From NCBI RefSeq assembly GCF_000374005.1, contig NZ_KB893166.1, positions 1-64,000 on the forward strand: a stretch of DNA of 64,000 nucleotides. The letters run 5' to 3'. Positions within the stretch are counted from its first letter, which is position 1. Every line of letters begins with the position of its first letter. Shown here one piece after another: positions 35,901-44,978 of this stretch. The translations under genes and the position numbers were made by a program. This DNA is from Kiloniella laminariae DSM 19542. Its GTDB lineage: Bacteria > Pseudomonadota > Alphaproteobacteria > Kiloniellales > Kiloniellaceae. Under the pieces are notes generated by a model. It made no database searches. It worked only from the letters and a program-made list of their open reading frames with translations, and was not told the origin of the DNA.

Positions 35901-35903
35901 GGA

Positions 35904-36368
35904 TTACTGGCTCCTCTTGTTCTTGACGTTTTTGGAAGCGATATCCAAAACTTCAGGCTGCTGCGCTTCGTGCTGATGATCAGCACCAGCGTATACACGC
36001 AGGTTGCGCATCTGCTGACGACCGAGAGGTCCGCGTGGAACCATACGTTCGATAGCTTTTGATACAACACGCTCAGGAAAACGACCTTCCAGGATCTGAC
36101 CGGCTGTACGTTCCTTGATACCGCCAGGGTGGCCGGTATGCCAGTAGTACTTCTTGTCAGCGAGTTTGTTGCCGGTAAGAGCAACTTTCTCAGCGTTGAT
36201 GATGATAACATTATCACCACAATCCATGTGTGGTGTATAAGTTGTTTTGTGTTTCCCGCGCAGAATTTTCGCGACCTCAACGGCCAAGCGACCGAGGACG
36301 ACGTCTTGAGCGTCAACCACGAACCACTTTTTTTCGATATCTGCGGGTTTAGCAGAAAAAGTTTTCAT
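35904..36368 (-). CDS. rplM: 50S ribosomal protein L13
   Basis: A 154-residue L13, the usual length for the family from the chosen start ([15 protein letters not shown]). Recognisable blocks are [42 protein letters not shown] and [18 protein letters not shown] frame from 36410 adds 14 unlikely residues. It is the promoter-proximal gene of the rplM-rpsI pair, and a good sigma-70-type promoter is visible upstream. Confidence 0.98.
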   Translation of the reverse strand: MKTFSAKPADIEKKWFVVDAQDVVLGRLAVEVAKILRGKHKTTYTPHMDCGDNVIIINAEKVALTGNKLADKKYYWHTGHPGGIKERTAGQILEGRFPERVVSKAIERMVPRGPLGRQQMRNLRVYAGADHQHEAQQPEVLDIASKNVKNKRSQ

Positions 36369-36433
36369 ATAACAGAGCCACTGCATACTGTTTAATAAGG
36401 GGCAAGACACTGAATGTGTTCTTGCGTGGCTGG

Positions 36434-36462
36434 TTTCTAATACAAGCCGACAATGCTGTCAA
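36434..36462 (-). promoter_or_regulatory. Putative promoter of rplM-rpsI
   Basis: On the minus strand a consensus TTGACA (36462-36457) is followed after 17 bases by TAGAAA (36439-36434), 66 bases before the rplM start. The perfect -35 and spacing fit a strongly expressed ribosomal-protein operon. Confidence 0.65.
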
Positions 36463-36658
36463 ACAGTTTAATCCAGCACTCCAAAAAATATGCATTTAAA
36501 ATCAATAACTTAAAAATGAGGTATTAAAACACCTCACATTTATTCGTTTTTTTGACTTTAGTAATGAGCTATTTCCTGCAATCGATGAATTCAGTTGCAA
36601 GATATAACCCTCCCGTGAAATATGCTGCTTTGTATAAAATAGAAAATATGGAGACTTT

Positions 36659-37864
36659 ATGCGATCCACTTCTGATGTTGTGGTTATCGGTGGCGGTATT
36701 ATAGGGAGTGCAGCAGCTTATTTTCTAGCAAGCTCTCCTGATTTTAACGGCACAGTTACAGTGGTCGAAAAAGATAGCAGTTATCAAAAGTGTTCGACTA
36801 CACTTTCAGCAGCCTCAATCAGGCAGCAATTCTCCACCCGGGAGAATATCGAGATTTCCCTTTTTGGCATTCAGTTTCTGAAGAACCTGGACAGTTATCT
36901 CGACACAGCAGAGTCTCTGGCAAATAATAACCAGCTCGATATTGGCCTGCAGGAAAAGGGATATCTGCTTCTGGCCAGCGAAGCCGGAACGGATGTTCTC
37001 CAAAGAAACAACAGACTACAAACAGAGCTGGGAGCTGATATCTCTCTCCTGCCTCCTCCGGCGCTTAAAGAGCGCTTTCCCTGGATGAACTGTGAAGATC
37101 TTGCTCTGGGATCTTTGGGTAATTCTGGAGAAGGCTGGTTTGATGCCTATTCCCTGCTCCAGCTTTTCAAGGCCAAAAACAAAACCTTGGGGGTCAGCTA
37201 CATCAATGATGAAGTCATCGGCTTAAAAACCGAACGACAAAACGGCTCTGGACAGATTACGGATGCCGAACTCAAAAGCGGCAGCATAATTTCGGCAAAA
37301 TACTTTATCAATGCCGCAGGGCCTGCCGCTGCCTCTGTTGCCTCGATGGCCGGAATAGACTTGCCAGTAGAAAGCCGGAAACGCTGTGTGTTTGTCTTCA
37401 ACTGTCGAGAAGAAATCACCCACTGCCCGCTTGTCGTCGATATCAGTGGTGCCTATTTCCGTCCGGAAGGTCATAACTTCATCTGCGGAATTTCCCCCCA
37501 GGAGGAGAATGACCCTGTCTCTACAGATTTTGACGTCGACCACAGTTTGTTTGAAGAAGTCCTGTGGCCAACTCTGGCGCACCGCGTCCCCGCTTTTGAA
37601 AGTATCAAGCAGGTCAATGCCTGGGCAGGGCATTATGCCTATAATCTGCTGGACCAGAATGTCATTCTGGGCACAGCACCCCAGATAAACAATCTATTTT
37701 TTGCCAATGGTTTTAGTGGACACGGCCTGCAACAGGCCCCTGCCGTCGGACGGGCTCTGTCAGAATTGATCCTCTATGACGGTTTCCGAAAACTTGATCT
37801 TTCTGTGTTCAATTTCGAGCGCATATTACAAAAAAAACCGGTTAAAGAACTCAACGTTATCTAA
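36659..37864 (+). CDS. FAD-dependent oxidoreductase (DAO/glycine-oxidase type)
   Basis: A 401-residue flavoprotein of the DAO family. The N-terminal FAD motif is VVVIGGGIIGSAAAYFL at residues 8-24. TTLSAASIRQQFS and FINAAGPAAASVASMAG follow, and ANGFSGHGLQQAPAVGR closes the FAD site. The sequence resembles FOXRED1-like and sarcosine-oxidase-like proteins that oxidise N-substituted amino acids; the substrate is not clear. A GGAG-like sequence precedes the ATG. It stands alone between rplM (divergent) and short hypothetical genes. Confidence 0.85.
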   Translation: MRSTSDVVVIGGGIIGSAAAYFLASSPDFNGTVTVVEKDSSYQKCSTTLSAASIRQQFSTRENIEISLFGIQFLKNLDSYLDTAESLANNNQLDIGLQEKGYLLLASEAGTDVLQRNNRLQTELGADISLLPPPALKERFPWMNCEDLALGSLGNSGEGWFDAYSLLQLFKAKNKTLGVSYINDEVIGLKTERQNGSGQITDAELKSGSIISAKYFINAAGPAAASVASMAGIDLPVESRKRCVFVFNCREEITHCPLVVDISGAYFRPEGHNFICGISPQEENDPVSTDFDVDHSLFEEVLWPTLAHRVPAFESIKQVNAWAGHYAYNLLDQNVILGTAPQINNLFFANGFSGHGLQQAPAVGRALSELILYDGFRKLDLSVFNFERILQKKPVKELNVI

Positions 37865-38016
37865 TAATTAACCAACTTAATGCCGCATAAGCCATTGAAT
37901 AAAAACAAAACTAAAAACAATCAGGCTTGTGCGGCCACCTTCCTGAGTAACTCGGTCACTTTCTTACCATTATTTTGCCCCAACACAGCGACAATTACCG
38001 GGCCTATTATAGCTCT

Positions 38017-38232
38017 ATGGCAAACTATACCCAAATATACAGCACCAATGATCAGGCAGGTGCGGCGCAGATCGAGCAGATGAGAGCTCTCGAAGACATC
38101 GATGTTGATCGCCTGGTCTGGGATGTGGAATACCGCGAGGTTATCAAGGAATCCCTGCGTGGCTCTGCGCCATCGGACCTTTCCAACCAGAATGATGAAA
38201 GCGGTTATTACCCTCTCCAGCGACAGGCCTGA
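38017..38232 (+). CDS. Small hypothetical protein
   Basis: A 71-codon frame (from 38017; the open frame reaches up to 37975) with an acidic, helix-prone sequence including EQMRALEDIDVDRLVWDVEYREV and a C-terminal QNDESGYYPLQ. The codon pattern looks coding, but no good ribosome-binding site is visible and I know no family. It could be part of a longer degraded gene. Low certainty. Confidence 0.4.
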   Translation: MANYTQIYSTNDQAGAAQIEQMRALEDIDVDRLVWDVEYREVIKESLRGSAPSDLSNQNDESGYYPLQRQA

Positions 38233-38421
38233 ATTCCTGCTACAAAACTGCCCCGCTGATTGCCCCCTTGTTTCACTGAACTCCCGGATCTTCTTCCCAG
38301 CAGCTGCTCGGCCTCTATCCCTTTCGGCTTTTGGCCTTTCAGATCAAAAATGCTAGAATAGCCGAACTTTGCTCAACGATAGCAAAACAGCGTCCCAGAA
38401 ACTGTCCCTCGGAGCTTCGGC

Positions 38422-38664
38422 GTGAAAAAACCCACCACAAAACAGCTCAACTGGCTCAAACGCGGTCTGCAACAGGCTGGCGGCAAGCTCCCTCTGTTTG
38501 ACAGAAGTGGCAAACATTATGACAACCGCCTGATCCAGGCCTGTATCACCCACGGCTGGGCCGAACCCTGGTTTAACAACCCTCTCAAACCTGACTGGCT
38601 GGTCTGCAAGCTGACAGAAAATGGTCGTGCCGCCTGTACAAAGGCAATGCCCAGCTCTGATTAA
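38422..38664 (+). CDS. Small conserved-looking hypothetical protein
   Basis: An 80-residue protein starting at GTG 38422, with GGAG nine bases upstream. It is basic at the N-terminus and has KKPTTKQLNWLKRGLQQAGGKLPLFD, then HYDNRLIQACITHGWAEPWFNNPLKPDWLVCKLTENG. The length, content and spacing suggest a winged-helix-like small DNA-binding or regulatory protein, but this is only a guess. No family is recognised. It precedes phaZ by 288 bases. Confidence 0.6.
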   Translation: MKKPTTKQLNWLKRGLQQAGGKLPLFDRSGKHYDNRLIQACITHGWAEPWFNNPLKPDWLVCKLTENGRAACTKAMPSSD

Positions 38665-38696
38665 CCCGAGCAGAACAAACTCTCTGCTCCCTCCTC

Positions 38697-38756
38697 CTAT
38701 TGTATTGTTTCCTGGTGCGCTGGTTCCTATTGCACTGCCCGCTATTGCACTGCAGT
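38697..38756. repeat. Four degenerate 15-bp tandem repeats upstream of phaZ
   Basis: Four consecutive 15-bp units begin at 38697, 38712, 38727 and 38742, the last two being CTATTGCACTGC plus three variable bases; the first reads CTATTGTATTGT and the second is the most diverged. The last unit continues into the palindrome CACTGCAGTG. TGC-rich elements of this kind resemble operators of the polyhydroxyalkanoate regulator PhaR, so this may be a regulatory array. It is not coding on either strand as far as I can tell. Confidence 0.65.
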
Positions 38757-38952
38757 GACAGCTTCGTGAAAATTAGACAGAAAGATTGACGAGACAGGCA
38801 AATCCGCTTAGCCTCAAATCGATTGTGCAGCGCACAAATACTGACTTTGTCTTTGGAATACTCCGTAAGTGCAGGAGTACAAACACAGAAACAGATCCGG
38901 AAACAAGTCCGGGCACCATCCAGACAAAGCAAAAAGAATTGGGGAAGATAGA

Positions 38953-40179
38953 GTGCTTTATAACTATTTCGACATGCAGAATGCCGCTTTGGGACCGATG
39001 CGCGCTATGGCGCAAATGACCAAGACCTATTTCAGTCATCCGATGATGCCTCTCTCCCGCACCTATTTGGGGAAGATCATGTCAGCCGGTGCTGACGTCC
39101 TTGAGGGTGTTATCCGCCATCGCGGAAAACCGGAATGGGGCTTTCAAGCCCTCACCGATGAAAACGGGACTCACCCGATTGATCTTGCTCGGGTCGACCA
39201 CAAGCCTTTTGCCGATCTGATCCGTTTTCGCTATGATCTCGCCAAGAACCCAAAGAAAATCCTGCTCGTCTCGCCCATGTCTGGCCATTTTGCGACCTTG
39301 CTCCGCGGCACCGTACTCACAATGGTCAAAGATCACGAAGTTTATGTGACAGACTGGGCTGACGCCAGCTCCGTACCCGCTTCTGATGGCGCCTTCGGGC
39401 TTGATGACTACATTCAGTATATCGTTGATTACATCCGTCTTCTCGGTCCGGATGTTCATGTCATTGCCGTTTGTCAACCTGCGCCACTCGTATTGGCAGC
39501 GGTTGCACTTCTTGCCGGAGAGAATGATCCCTGCCAGCCAAGCAGCATGACGCTGATGGGTGGTCCGGTTGATCCGGGCGCTGCAGAAACAGAAGTAACC
39601 AAACTGGCCGACAGCCAGTCCTTATCATGGTTCAAGGAAAATCTGACCGCCAGTGTACCGATGCAATATCCCGGTTCCGGGCGTCGGGTCTACCCCGGAT
39701 TTATGCAGCTGGCCGCCTTTATTTCGATGAATTCATTCCGTCATGTCGATGCGCACATGCAACACTTTAACAATCTGATTATCGGGGATGGTGATTCAGC
39801 AGAAAGCCACACCAAATTCTATGACGAATACCTCTCGGTTATGGATGTCACTGCAGAATTTTATCTCGACACCATCCAGCATGTTTTCCAGGAACGCAGC
39901 CTGCCCAAAGGCACCATGGTTTGGAAGGGCATTCCTGTCGATCCGTCAAAAATCAGGAAAACCGCGCTTTTGACAGTCGAAGGCGAGCTTGACGATATCT
40001 CTGCCCCCGGACAAACCGAGGCAGCGCATGATCTTTGCTCTTCACTCGCCCAGGGAAAACACAAGAACCATATTGAAAAAGGTGTTGGTCACTATGGTAT
40101 CTTCAATGGCCGTAAATGGCGCGAGAACATTTACCCTGTTATCAATGATTTTATTGAGAAAAATCAGAATAAGTCTTAG
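38953..40179 (+). CDS. phaZ: Intracellular polyhydroxyalkanoate depolymerase
   Basis: A 408-residue PhaZ of the Ralstonia PhaZ1 type. The catalytic cysteine (Cys174) lies in VIAVCQPAPLVLAAV, and QTEAAHDLC and GVGHYGIFNGRKW follow for the rest of the active site. I set the start at the GTG at 38953 (MLYNYFDMQNAAL), which matches the usual family N-terminus and has GGGGAAG upstream; the frame's earlier ATG at 38869 adds 28 unlikely residues. The enzyme breaks down granule-bound native polymer to 3-hydroxybutyrate or its CoA ester. It is unlinked to phaC, which is 14 kb away. Confidence 0.93.
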   Translation: MLYNYFDMQNAALGPMRAMAQMTKTYFSHPMMPLSRTYLGKIMSAGADVLEGVIRHRGKPEWGFQALTDENGTHPIDLARVDHKPFADLIRFRYDLAKNPKKILLVSPMSGHFATLLRGTVLTMVKDHEVYVTDWADASSVPASDGAFGLDDYIQYIVDYIRLLGPDVHVIAVCQPAPLVLAAVALLAGENDPCQPSSMTLMGGPVDPGAAETEVTKLADSQSLSWFKENLTASVPMQYPGSGRRVYPGFMQLAAFISMNSFRHVDAHMQHFNNLIIGDGDSAESHTKFYDEYLSVMDVTAEFYLDTIQHVFQERSLPKGTMVWKGIPVDPSKIRKTALLTVEGELDDISAPGQTEAAHDLCSSLAQGKHKNHIEKGVGHYGIFNGRKWRENIYPVINDFIEKNQNKS

Positions 40180-40197
40180 ATTTTGTTAGCTTTTTAT

Positions 40198-40231
40198 AAA
40201 GACTATCGCTTTAGCCTAAGCGATAGTCTTT
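40198..40231 (+). terminator. Intrinsic terminator of phaZ
   Basis: AAAGACTATCGCTT and AAGCGATAGTCTTT form a 14-bp perfect stem with a 6-base loop, 18 bases past the phaZ stop, with T residues at the end. Confidence 0.88.
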
Positions 40232-40258
40232 ATCGCTATCACGATCTGGTGTTCTTTT

Positions 40259-40825
40259 ATGCGGACTTTACCCTGTCGCTCTCTCTTTTTTTTCGCTCTT
40301 GTCAGCTCAGTTTTTCTAGCTGGCTGTGGCGAAATCTATGATGATACCAAGGGTTGGGCTCCCCGATTTTTAACTGAAATCAAAAAGAATGCAAAAGAAG
40401 CCTCGTCCCCTGATGAAACGGCAATGCAACCCGCTGCGCCTGCCCCGGAAGGAAGAGCCGACGAAATCAAAGTTACAGCGCTGCAACCAGCCTCTGGCGT
40501 TCCCTCCAGCGACAAAATCAAAGCAGATGCCAAGACGGCAAAATCGGTCACAGCGCCCAAACCATCTTCAACGGCTGGCACTTACGCCATTCATCTGGCC
40601 TCCAATAAAAACAAGGAAAGCGCCCAGAAGGAATGGAAAGAGTTACAAAATGCCTTTCCTGCCGAAACCAAAGGCCTCACCTTTCAGACAAAACAAGTGG
40701 AAATTACAGGCAAGGGTACTTTCTTTCGGGTACTGGCAGCCCCCTTTAGCAGTAAAGAAGCTGCAGATAAGACCTGTGAGACACTGAAAAAGAAGAAACA
40801 ATACTGTTCAGTTCTAAAAATATAA
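40259..40825 (+). CDS. SPOR-domain lipoprotein
   Basis: A 188-residue protein. The hydrophobic N-terminus ends in the lipobox LAGC (lipidated cysteine near 23). A linker rich in proline, alanine and lysine (about 45-105) leads to a C-terminal SPOR domain (TYAIHLASNKNKESAQKEW, GTFFRVLAAPFSSKEAAD) with a terminal cysteine pair. SPOR domains bind denuded peptidoglycan at division sites, so the protein probably acts in cell-wall turnover or septation. It has no strong visible ribosome-binding site. No operon partner is close. Confidence 0.8.
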   Translation: MRTLPCRSLFFFALVSSVFLAGCGEIYDDTKGWAPRFLTEIKKNAKEASSPDETAMQPAAPAPEGRADEIKVTALQPASGVPSSDKIKADAKTAKSVTAPKPSSTAGTYAIHLASNKNKESAQKEWKELQNAFPAETKGLTFQTKQVEITGKGTFFRVLAAPFSSKEAADKTCETLKKKKQYCSVLKI

Positions 40826-41066
40826 AAACCGGATCCAGGCAGCTGCCTGTTATAGCAATGCTGTTCCTGATAAAGAGACGCCAACAACTGTTACCATCAA
40901 TCACAATGCCACAGGTCTGATAGTTTTACTGCCGAACAAGGTGTAACTTTGTTCAATAAATTAACCAGTTAGAAAAAACAGGAGAGCTCTTCATAAAATT
41001 TAATTTCACCTTGAAAAGCACTCCTGACATTTTTTTCAAGCCAAAGGCATTCAGCTTTAACCACAC

Positions 41067-41375
41067 CTAATTTTTTGTACCAACCGTACAGGTATGGACA
41101 CCGCCGCTTTCGCTCATCGTGCCCCCATGCTTCTTGCAGGACGTCTTGAGAACCGAGGGGCAAACAGTGGCAAAGTAAGGCGGCACACTACAGTTAACCT
41201 TATGCTCTTTTTTTAAAACACCTCCGCCAGAATTTCCCTGTAGTACCAATCGGTCAAGCTTTTGACTTTGCTGTACAACACTGTCCGCAGCTGCCGTAAA
41301 AGAAATAGCGCCACCAGAGCCAGCAGTGATCAAGAAAACGATTGAGACGGTTCGACAGGCTGTTTTGAAACACAT
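41067..41375 (-). CDS. Small secreted cysteine-containing hypothetical protein
   Basis: A 102-residue protein with a signal-peptide-like N-terminus (residues 1-30, CRTVSIVFLITAG.., cleavage near FTAAADS). The mature part is rich in paired cysteines: VNCSVPPYFATVCPSVLKTSCKKHGG and HTCTVG, four cysteines. Glycine-rich LQGNSGGGVLKK lies before them. AAAGGAACA supports the start. No family is recognised; a disulfide-stabilised periplasmic or extracellular peptide is likely. It stands alone between the SPOR lipoprotein and the aldolase genes. Confidence 0.65.
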   Translation of the reverse strand: MCFKTACRTVSIVFLITAGSGGAISFTAAADSVVQQSQKLDRLVLQGNSGGGVLKKEHKVNCSVPPYFATVCPSVLKTSCKKHGGTMSESGGVHTCTVGTKN

Positions 41376-41520
41376 GATATGTTCCTTTCATATAATGAAG
41401 TTTTGTCCCAAAGGACACGAACATCAGTATGTCGTTCCAGCCTGTTGCCAGGTTCATTTCCGGTAAACTTTGATAGTCCTGCTGCAATTTTTCCCCGAAC
41501 AAGCAGACAAGGTTCTGGTG

Positions 41521-42300
41521 TTATTTCCGCCCAAGAATCTTGCGCAGTTCAGCAGCCTTCGCTTGAGCTCCCTTGACGACAAAGCCAATGTCCGCACCAT
41601 CGAAGACAACATCATAGCCAGCCTTGTAAAGATCTGCCGCAGTGCGTCCGGCTGTTGGCAAGCCTGCCAGAACTTTACCTTCTCGTATGACCGTCTGCTC
41701 GATTTCGGAAATGACCTTTATAACTTCAGGATGATCCTGCTGTCCGGGATAGCCGAGATCAGACGAGAGATCTGCCGGGCCAATAAAAATCATATCAACG
41801 CCGGCTGTTGTCACAATTTCCTGAGCATTCTTGGCGCCTTCTGCCGTTTCAATCTGGCAGATAACCATGACCTGATCATTGAAGTTCTCAAGATATTCCC
41901 GCGCCTTCACCCCATAGTCCGCTGCACGAATAATCGTTGAGGCAACTCCCCTGTGTCCCAAGGGGGCATAGAGTGCTGCTTCCACAGCCTTTCGAGCCTC
42001 TTCCGCAGAAGACACCGCAGGGATCATCACCCCATCTGCTCCGGCATCAAGTACCCGTTTGATTTTCGAAGATGAATTCCCAGAAACCCTGACATAAATT
42101 TTGGGACCATATGCTCTAGCGGCCTGCATCTGGACCAATGCATCCAGGATAGAGCCCGGACCATGTTCAAGATCAATCATGAGACAATCATTGCCAGCCT
42201 GGGCGATAATTTCTGTCGCCAGAGAACTGAACATATCAATCCAGCATCCGAAAGCCGGATGATTTTTCCCAAGCTTTTTCAGCAACAGTTCTTTGCTCAT
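41521..42300 (-). CDS. HpcH/HpaI family aldolase
   Basis: A 259-residue TIM-barrel class II aldolase. Seen: CLMIDLEHGPGS, metal-binding ICQIETAEGAKNAQEIV with the catalytic and metal glutamate, and MIFIGPADLSSDLGYPGQ. The family cleaves 4-hydroxy-2-oxo acids to pyruvate (or a pyruvate-like acid) and an aldehyde. It starts 27 bases after the aminotransferase stop. Together they could deaminate a 4-hydroxy amino acid and split the product. The substrate is not identifiable from sequence. Confidence 0.88.
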   Translation of the reverse strand: MSKELLLKKLGKNHPAFGCWIDMFSSLATEIIAQAGNDCLMIDLEHGPGSILDALVQMQAARAYGPKIYVRVSGNSSSKIKRVLDAGADGVMIPAVSSAEEARKAVEAALYAPLGHRGVASTIIRAADYGVKAREYLENFNDQVMVICQIETAEGAKNAQEIVTTAGVDMIFIGPADLSSDLGYPGQQDHPEVIKVISEIEQTVIREGKVLAGLPTAGRTAADLYKAGYDVVFDGADIGFVVKGAQAKAAELRKILGRK

Positions 42301-42327
42301 AATCAACCTACCCTTTAATACAAGACC

Positions 42328-43485
42328 TCAACGGTTAAGATGAGGTTCCAAGCGCGCAAGTGCTTCGCTCAAGAGCCCGGGGCTACAGGCGAAACACATC
42401 CTAAAGTAAGGGCCATCATGCGCGAAGGCGCTGCCCGGCACAATCCCGACACCCGTTTTATCAAGGATGTCGATGGCATAAGCAAAGGGGTCCTCGACAT
42501 CCCTAACGGAGAAATAGGCATAAAAGGCTGCCTCTGGCAGGGCAATTGAAACCCGGGAAAAAGCAGACAACCCCTTACAAACCAGATCCCGGCGCTGTTT
42601 CAGGGCAGCCCGGTTGGCCCGGATAAATTCCTCACCCTGCTCTATCGCCGCCTGGCCAGCCTTCTGAATAAAGGGAGCCGCACCGGATATATTGAATTCC
42701 GTCATCCGGGCCAGAGAAAGTCCGATCTCGGGCGGGGCAGTAATCCAGCCCAGACGCCAGCCGGTCATGTTCCATGCCTTGGAAAAACTGTTCAGCAGAA
42801 TGACCTGATCTTCGGCAGTCATAATTTCTGCAACAGAAGGAGCCGAGTTTCCCTCGTACACCATACGGCCATAGACATCGTCACAAACCAGCCAAATGCC
42901 TCTATTGCGACAATACTCCAGTATTGCAGCCAACTCTTCCCGGGTGGCAACCCAGCCCGTGGGATTGTTCGGCGAGTTGATATAAAGGAGCCTGCAACCA
43001 GCATCACAGTCAGAAAACAACCGCTCCAGATTTAGAGACCACCTTCCCTCCTCATCCCGATCAAGCAGGAACGAAGAGACATCAGCCCCCAATAATCTTG
43101 CCGCATTCGCCGCATTCGGCCAGATCGGACCGATAATCTTTACCTTGTCCCCCGGATTAAGCAGACACTGGAAGGAAAGCATCACCCCTTGCATGCCCGA
43201 AGCAGCAACCGTGATCTGTTCATCCGAAATCTGCGCTCCATACAGCTCTGTCATGTAGCGGCTGATCGCTTGTCGCAAGATCGGCAGTCCAGCGCTTGGG
43301 GGATAGGTTGTAAAGTTGGCGTCAATCGCTGCCTTGCCTGCTTCTTTGATAAATTCAGGCGTCGGCTCATCACTCTCACCAAACCAGAGAGGGATAACAC
43401 CATCTTTGCCAAAACCATGCTCCATGACCGCACGTATATGGCTGCGCTCCAGCTTTCCCGCTGTCTTGCTGATTTCATATGACAT
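42328..43485 (-). CDS. Class I/II aminotransferase (aspartate aminotransferase-like)
   Basis: A 385-residue PLP aminotransferase. IPLWFGESDEPTPEF, the SPNNPTGWV motif, and SFSKAWNMTGWRLGW with the PLP lysine are present, and the C-terminal RMCFACSPGLLSEAL. I chose the ATG at 43485 with GGGAAAGAA upstream over the frame at 43551. It lies upstream of and probably cotranscribed with the HpcH/HpaI aldolase. The natural amino-acid substrate is unknown; a hydroxylated amino acid is suggested by the partner. Confidence 0.87.
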   Translation of the reverse strand: MSYEISKTAGKLERSHIRAVMEHGFGKDGVIPLWFGESDEPTPEFIKEAGKAAIDANFTTYPPSAGLPILRQAISRYMTELYGAQISDEQITVAASGMQGVMLSFQCLLNPGDKVKIIGPIWPNAANAARLLGADVSSFLLDRDEEGRWSLNLERLFSDCDAGCRLLYINSPNNPTGWVATREELAAILEYCRNRGIWLVCDDVYGRMVYEGNSAPSVAEIMTAEDQVILLNSFSKAWNMTGWRLGWITAPPEIGLSLARMTEFNISGAAPFIQKAGQAAIEQGEEFIRANRAALKQRRDLVCKGLSAFSRVSIALPEAAFYAYFSVRDVEDPFAYAIDILDKTGVGIVPGSAFAHDGPYFRMCFACSPGLLSEALARLEPHLNR

Positions 43486-44072
43486 CACGTTCTTTCCCAG
43501 TACCTTTTCACTACCAAGGGTATTAAAAAAAATCTCTGAGAACAAGCACACCTTTTACGAAATTAACCCTAACTCTATGAAGACAATAATTTTATCCTAA
43601 TGCTATATACGTATATTTTTTTTGCACAGCTACAGCACAAGCACACTTTAAAATTGAAAGCGGATAATTTTCAAAAAAGATAAAAGAAACTGGGAAGTTC
43701 ACCAGGAATAGCTCAAACAGGTGATAATAAAGATCACAGCAGAATATCTGCAAGCTTGCCGAGGATGTGCCCATAAGACACATCCTCCCGTAGGATGACA
43801 CTTGCATCCCCGGATCGTGGCTTACACATTGCACGATAAGCAGCCTGCTTCAGGAAGTACCCCCAATCGCGCCACCGGCAGCGTACAGGGACCTTTTCCC
43901 GAAGCTTTTTACCGGGGAACAAATTCCCGGAAACTCAATCTGAGTTGTGTAGCAAATTTGCAATAAATGCTCAAGAATTTCCAAAACTTAAAGGCAAGAG
44001 CTTTTGGAAGGATGCACGACAACCAAGGCTATCTGGTCAAGACTACCTGTAAACTTTATCCAGCGATATAGT
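43486..44072. other. Intergenic region between the aminotransferase and FNR genes
   Basis: About 590 AT-rich bases upstream of the aminotransferase and downstream of the FNR gene. Short frames on the minus strand (for example 43922-43734) lack family resemblance. No clear terminator, RNA gene or repeat was recognised. It should hold the aminotransferase promoter. Confidence 0.5.
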
Positions 44073-44813
44073 CTAATCCAGCCCCTCAGCCAGTTCATCC
44101 AGACTTTCCTGATCAAGAATTTCAATACCGCCCCCCGAAGGAATGGCGATAATCTTCTGCTTCTTGAGATTAGTCAGAGTCCGGCTGACTGTTTCTGTTG
44201 TCAGGCCAAGATAGTCACCGATATCGGAACGCCCCATGGGCAACGCCACCAGTTGTCGCTCTGTTGAAGGCTTACCAGCCCGCTTAACAAGCGAAATCAG
44301 AAAGCTGCTGACCTTTTCAACAGCTGTCTTCCTGCCTAACAGCAGCATCTGATCCTGGGCAAGAACCAATTCATGCGACACCATATTCAACAAACGGTGC
44401 TCAAGCTGGGGCAATCTGTTTAAAAGTCCTTCAAGCTTTTCACGGGGAAAACGACAAAGTCTGGAATCTTCAAGCGCCTCAGCCGAATAGGCATAAAGAT
44501 CGTTCATGGCAATCCCGAGGAAATCACCCGGAAAGAGGAAACCTGTCATCTGACGGCGGCCGTCTGGCAAGAGCTTGAAAAGTTTGACCGAGCCAGCGGT
44601 CACGTTAAACAAATATTCTGCGGGATCTGTCTCGTTAATAATTGTCACACCCCGGCCAACCTCCAGGCTGGTCGAAATCGCAGAAAGCTCGCGCAACTCT
44701 TCACAGGACAACGCATGACAAAGGCTCATTCCTGCAACATTACAATTCTCGCAGGGAGAATAAGCTTCAGACTGAGCAGTAACAGCGTTTGCCGTGTGAG
44801 AATGACTTCTCAT
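44073..44813 (-). CDS. fnrL: FNR-type oxygen-sensing regulator (FnrN/FnrL)
   Basis: A 246-residue Crp/FNR-family activator. An N-terminal cysteine cluster C21-x2-C24-x7-C32 plus Cys120 supply the four ligands for an oxygen-labile 4Fe-4S cluster. A cyclic-nucleotide-like domain follows, and the DNA-binding helix GRSDIGDYLGLTTETVSRTLTNL has the E-x2-SR pattern that reads TTGAT/ATCAA half sites. I chose the ATG at 44813 with CAGGAATA upstream. It controls microaerobic genes, and both FNR boxes seen here fit its specificity. One lies in its own upstream region, suggesting autoregulation. Confidence 0.92.
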   Translation of the reverse strand: MRSHSHTANAVTAQSEAYSPCENCNVAGMSLCHALSCEELRELSAISTSLEVGRGVTIINETDPAEYLFNVTAGSVKLFKLLPDGRRQMTGFLFPGDFLGIAMNDLYAYSAEALEDSRLCRFPREKLEGLLNRLPQLEHRLLNMVSHELVLAQDQMLLLGRKTAVEKVSSFLISLVKRAGKPSTERQLVALPMGRSDIGDYLGLTTETVSRTLTNLKKQKIIAIPSGGGIEILDQESLDELAEGLD

Positions 44814-44904
44814 ATCTGATATTCCTGACAGATTGTTATGTCGCAGTGATACTACCACAGCATCACTTGGCAAACCGTGAAGACTTTATTTTGCATGCGT
44901 CATA

Positions 44905-44918
44905 TTGACCTACATCAA
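44905..44918. promoter_or_regulatory. FNR box between fnrL and the GNAT-like gene
   Basis: TTGAC-CTAC-ATCAA, a match to the FNR consensus TTGAY-N4-ATCAA. It lies 92 bases before the fnrL start and 61 bases before the divergent gene, so it could act on either. Confidence 0.82.
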
Positions 44919-44978
44919 AGACACACCTGAACTTAGCTGTTTGTTTGATAAGGTTCAACCTCTGAGCGAGTAACTGCT

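Noticed and set aside
38585-38932. Minus-strand frame with QCNSG/QCNRN-like pentapeptide repeats
   Set aside because: The pentapeptides come from the 15-bp DNA repeat; the frame also runs antisense into the small gene at 38422 and has no good start.
43592-43922. Short minus-strand frames in the gap before the FNR gene
   Set aside because: No binding sites, no domains and an AT-rich composition without coding periodicity that I could see.
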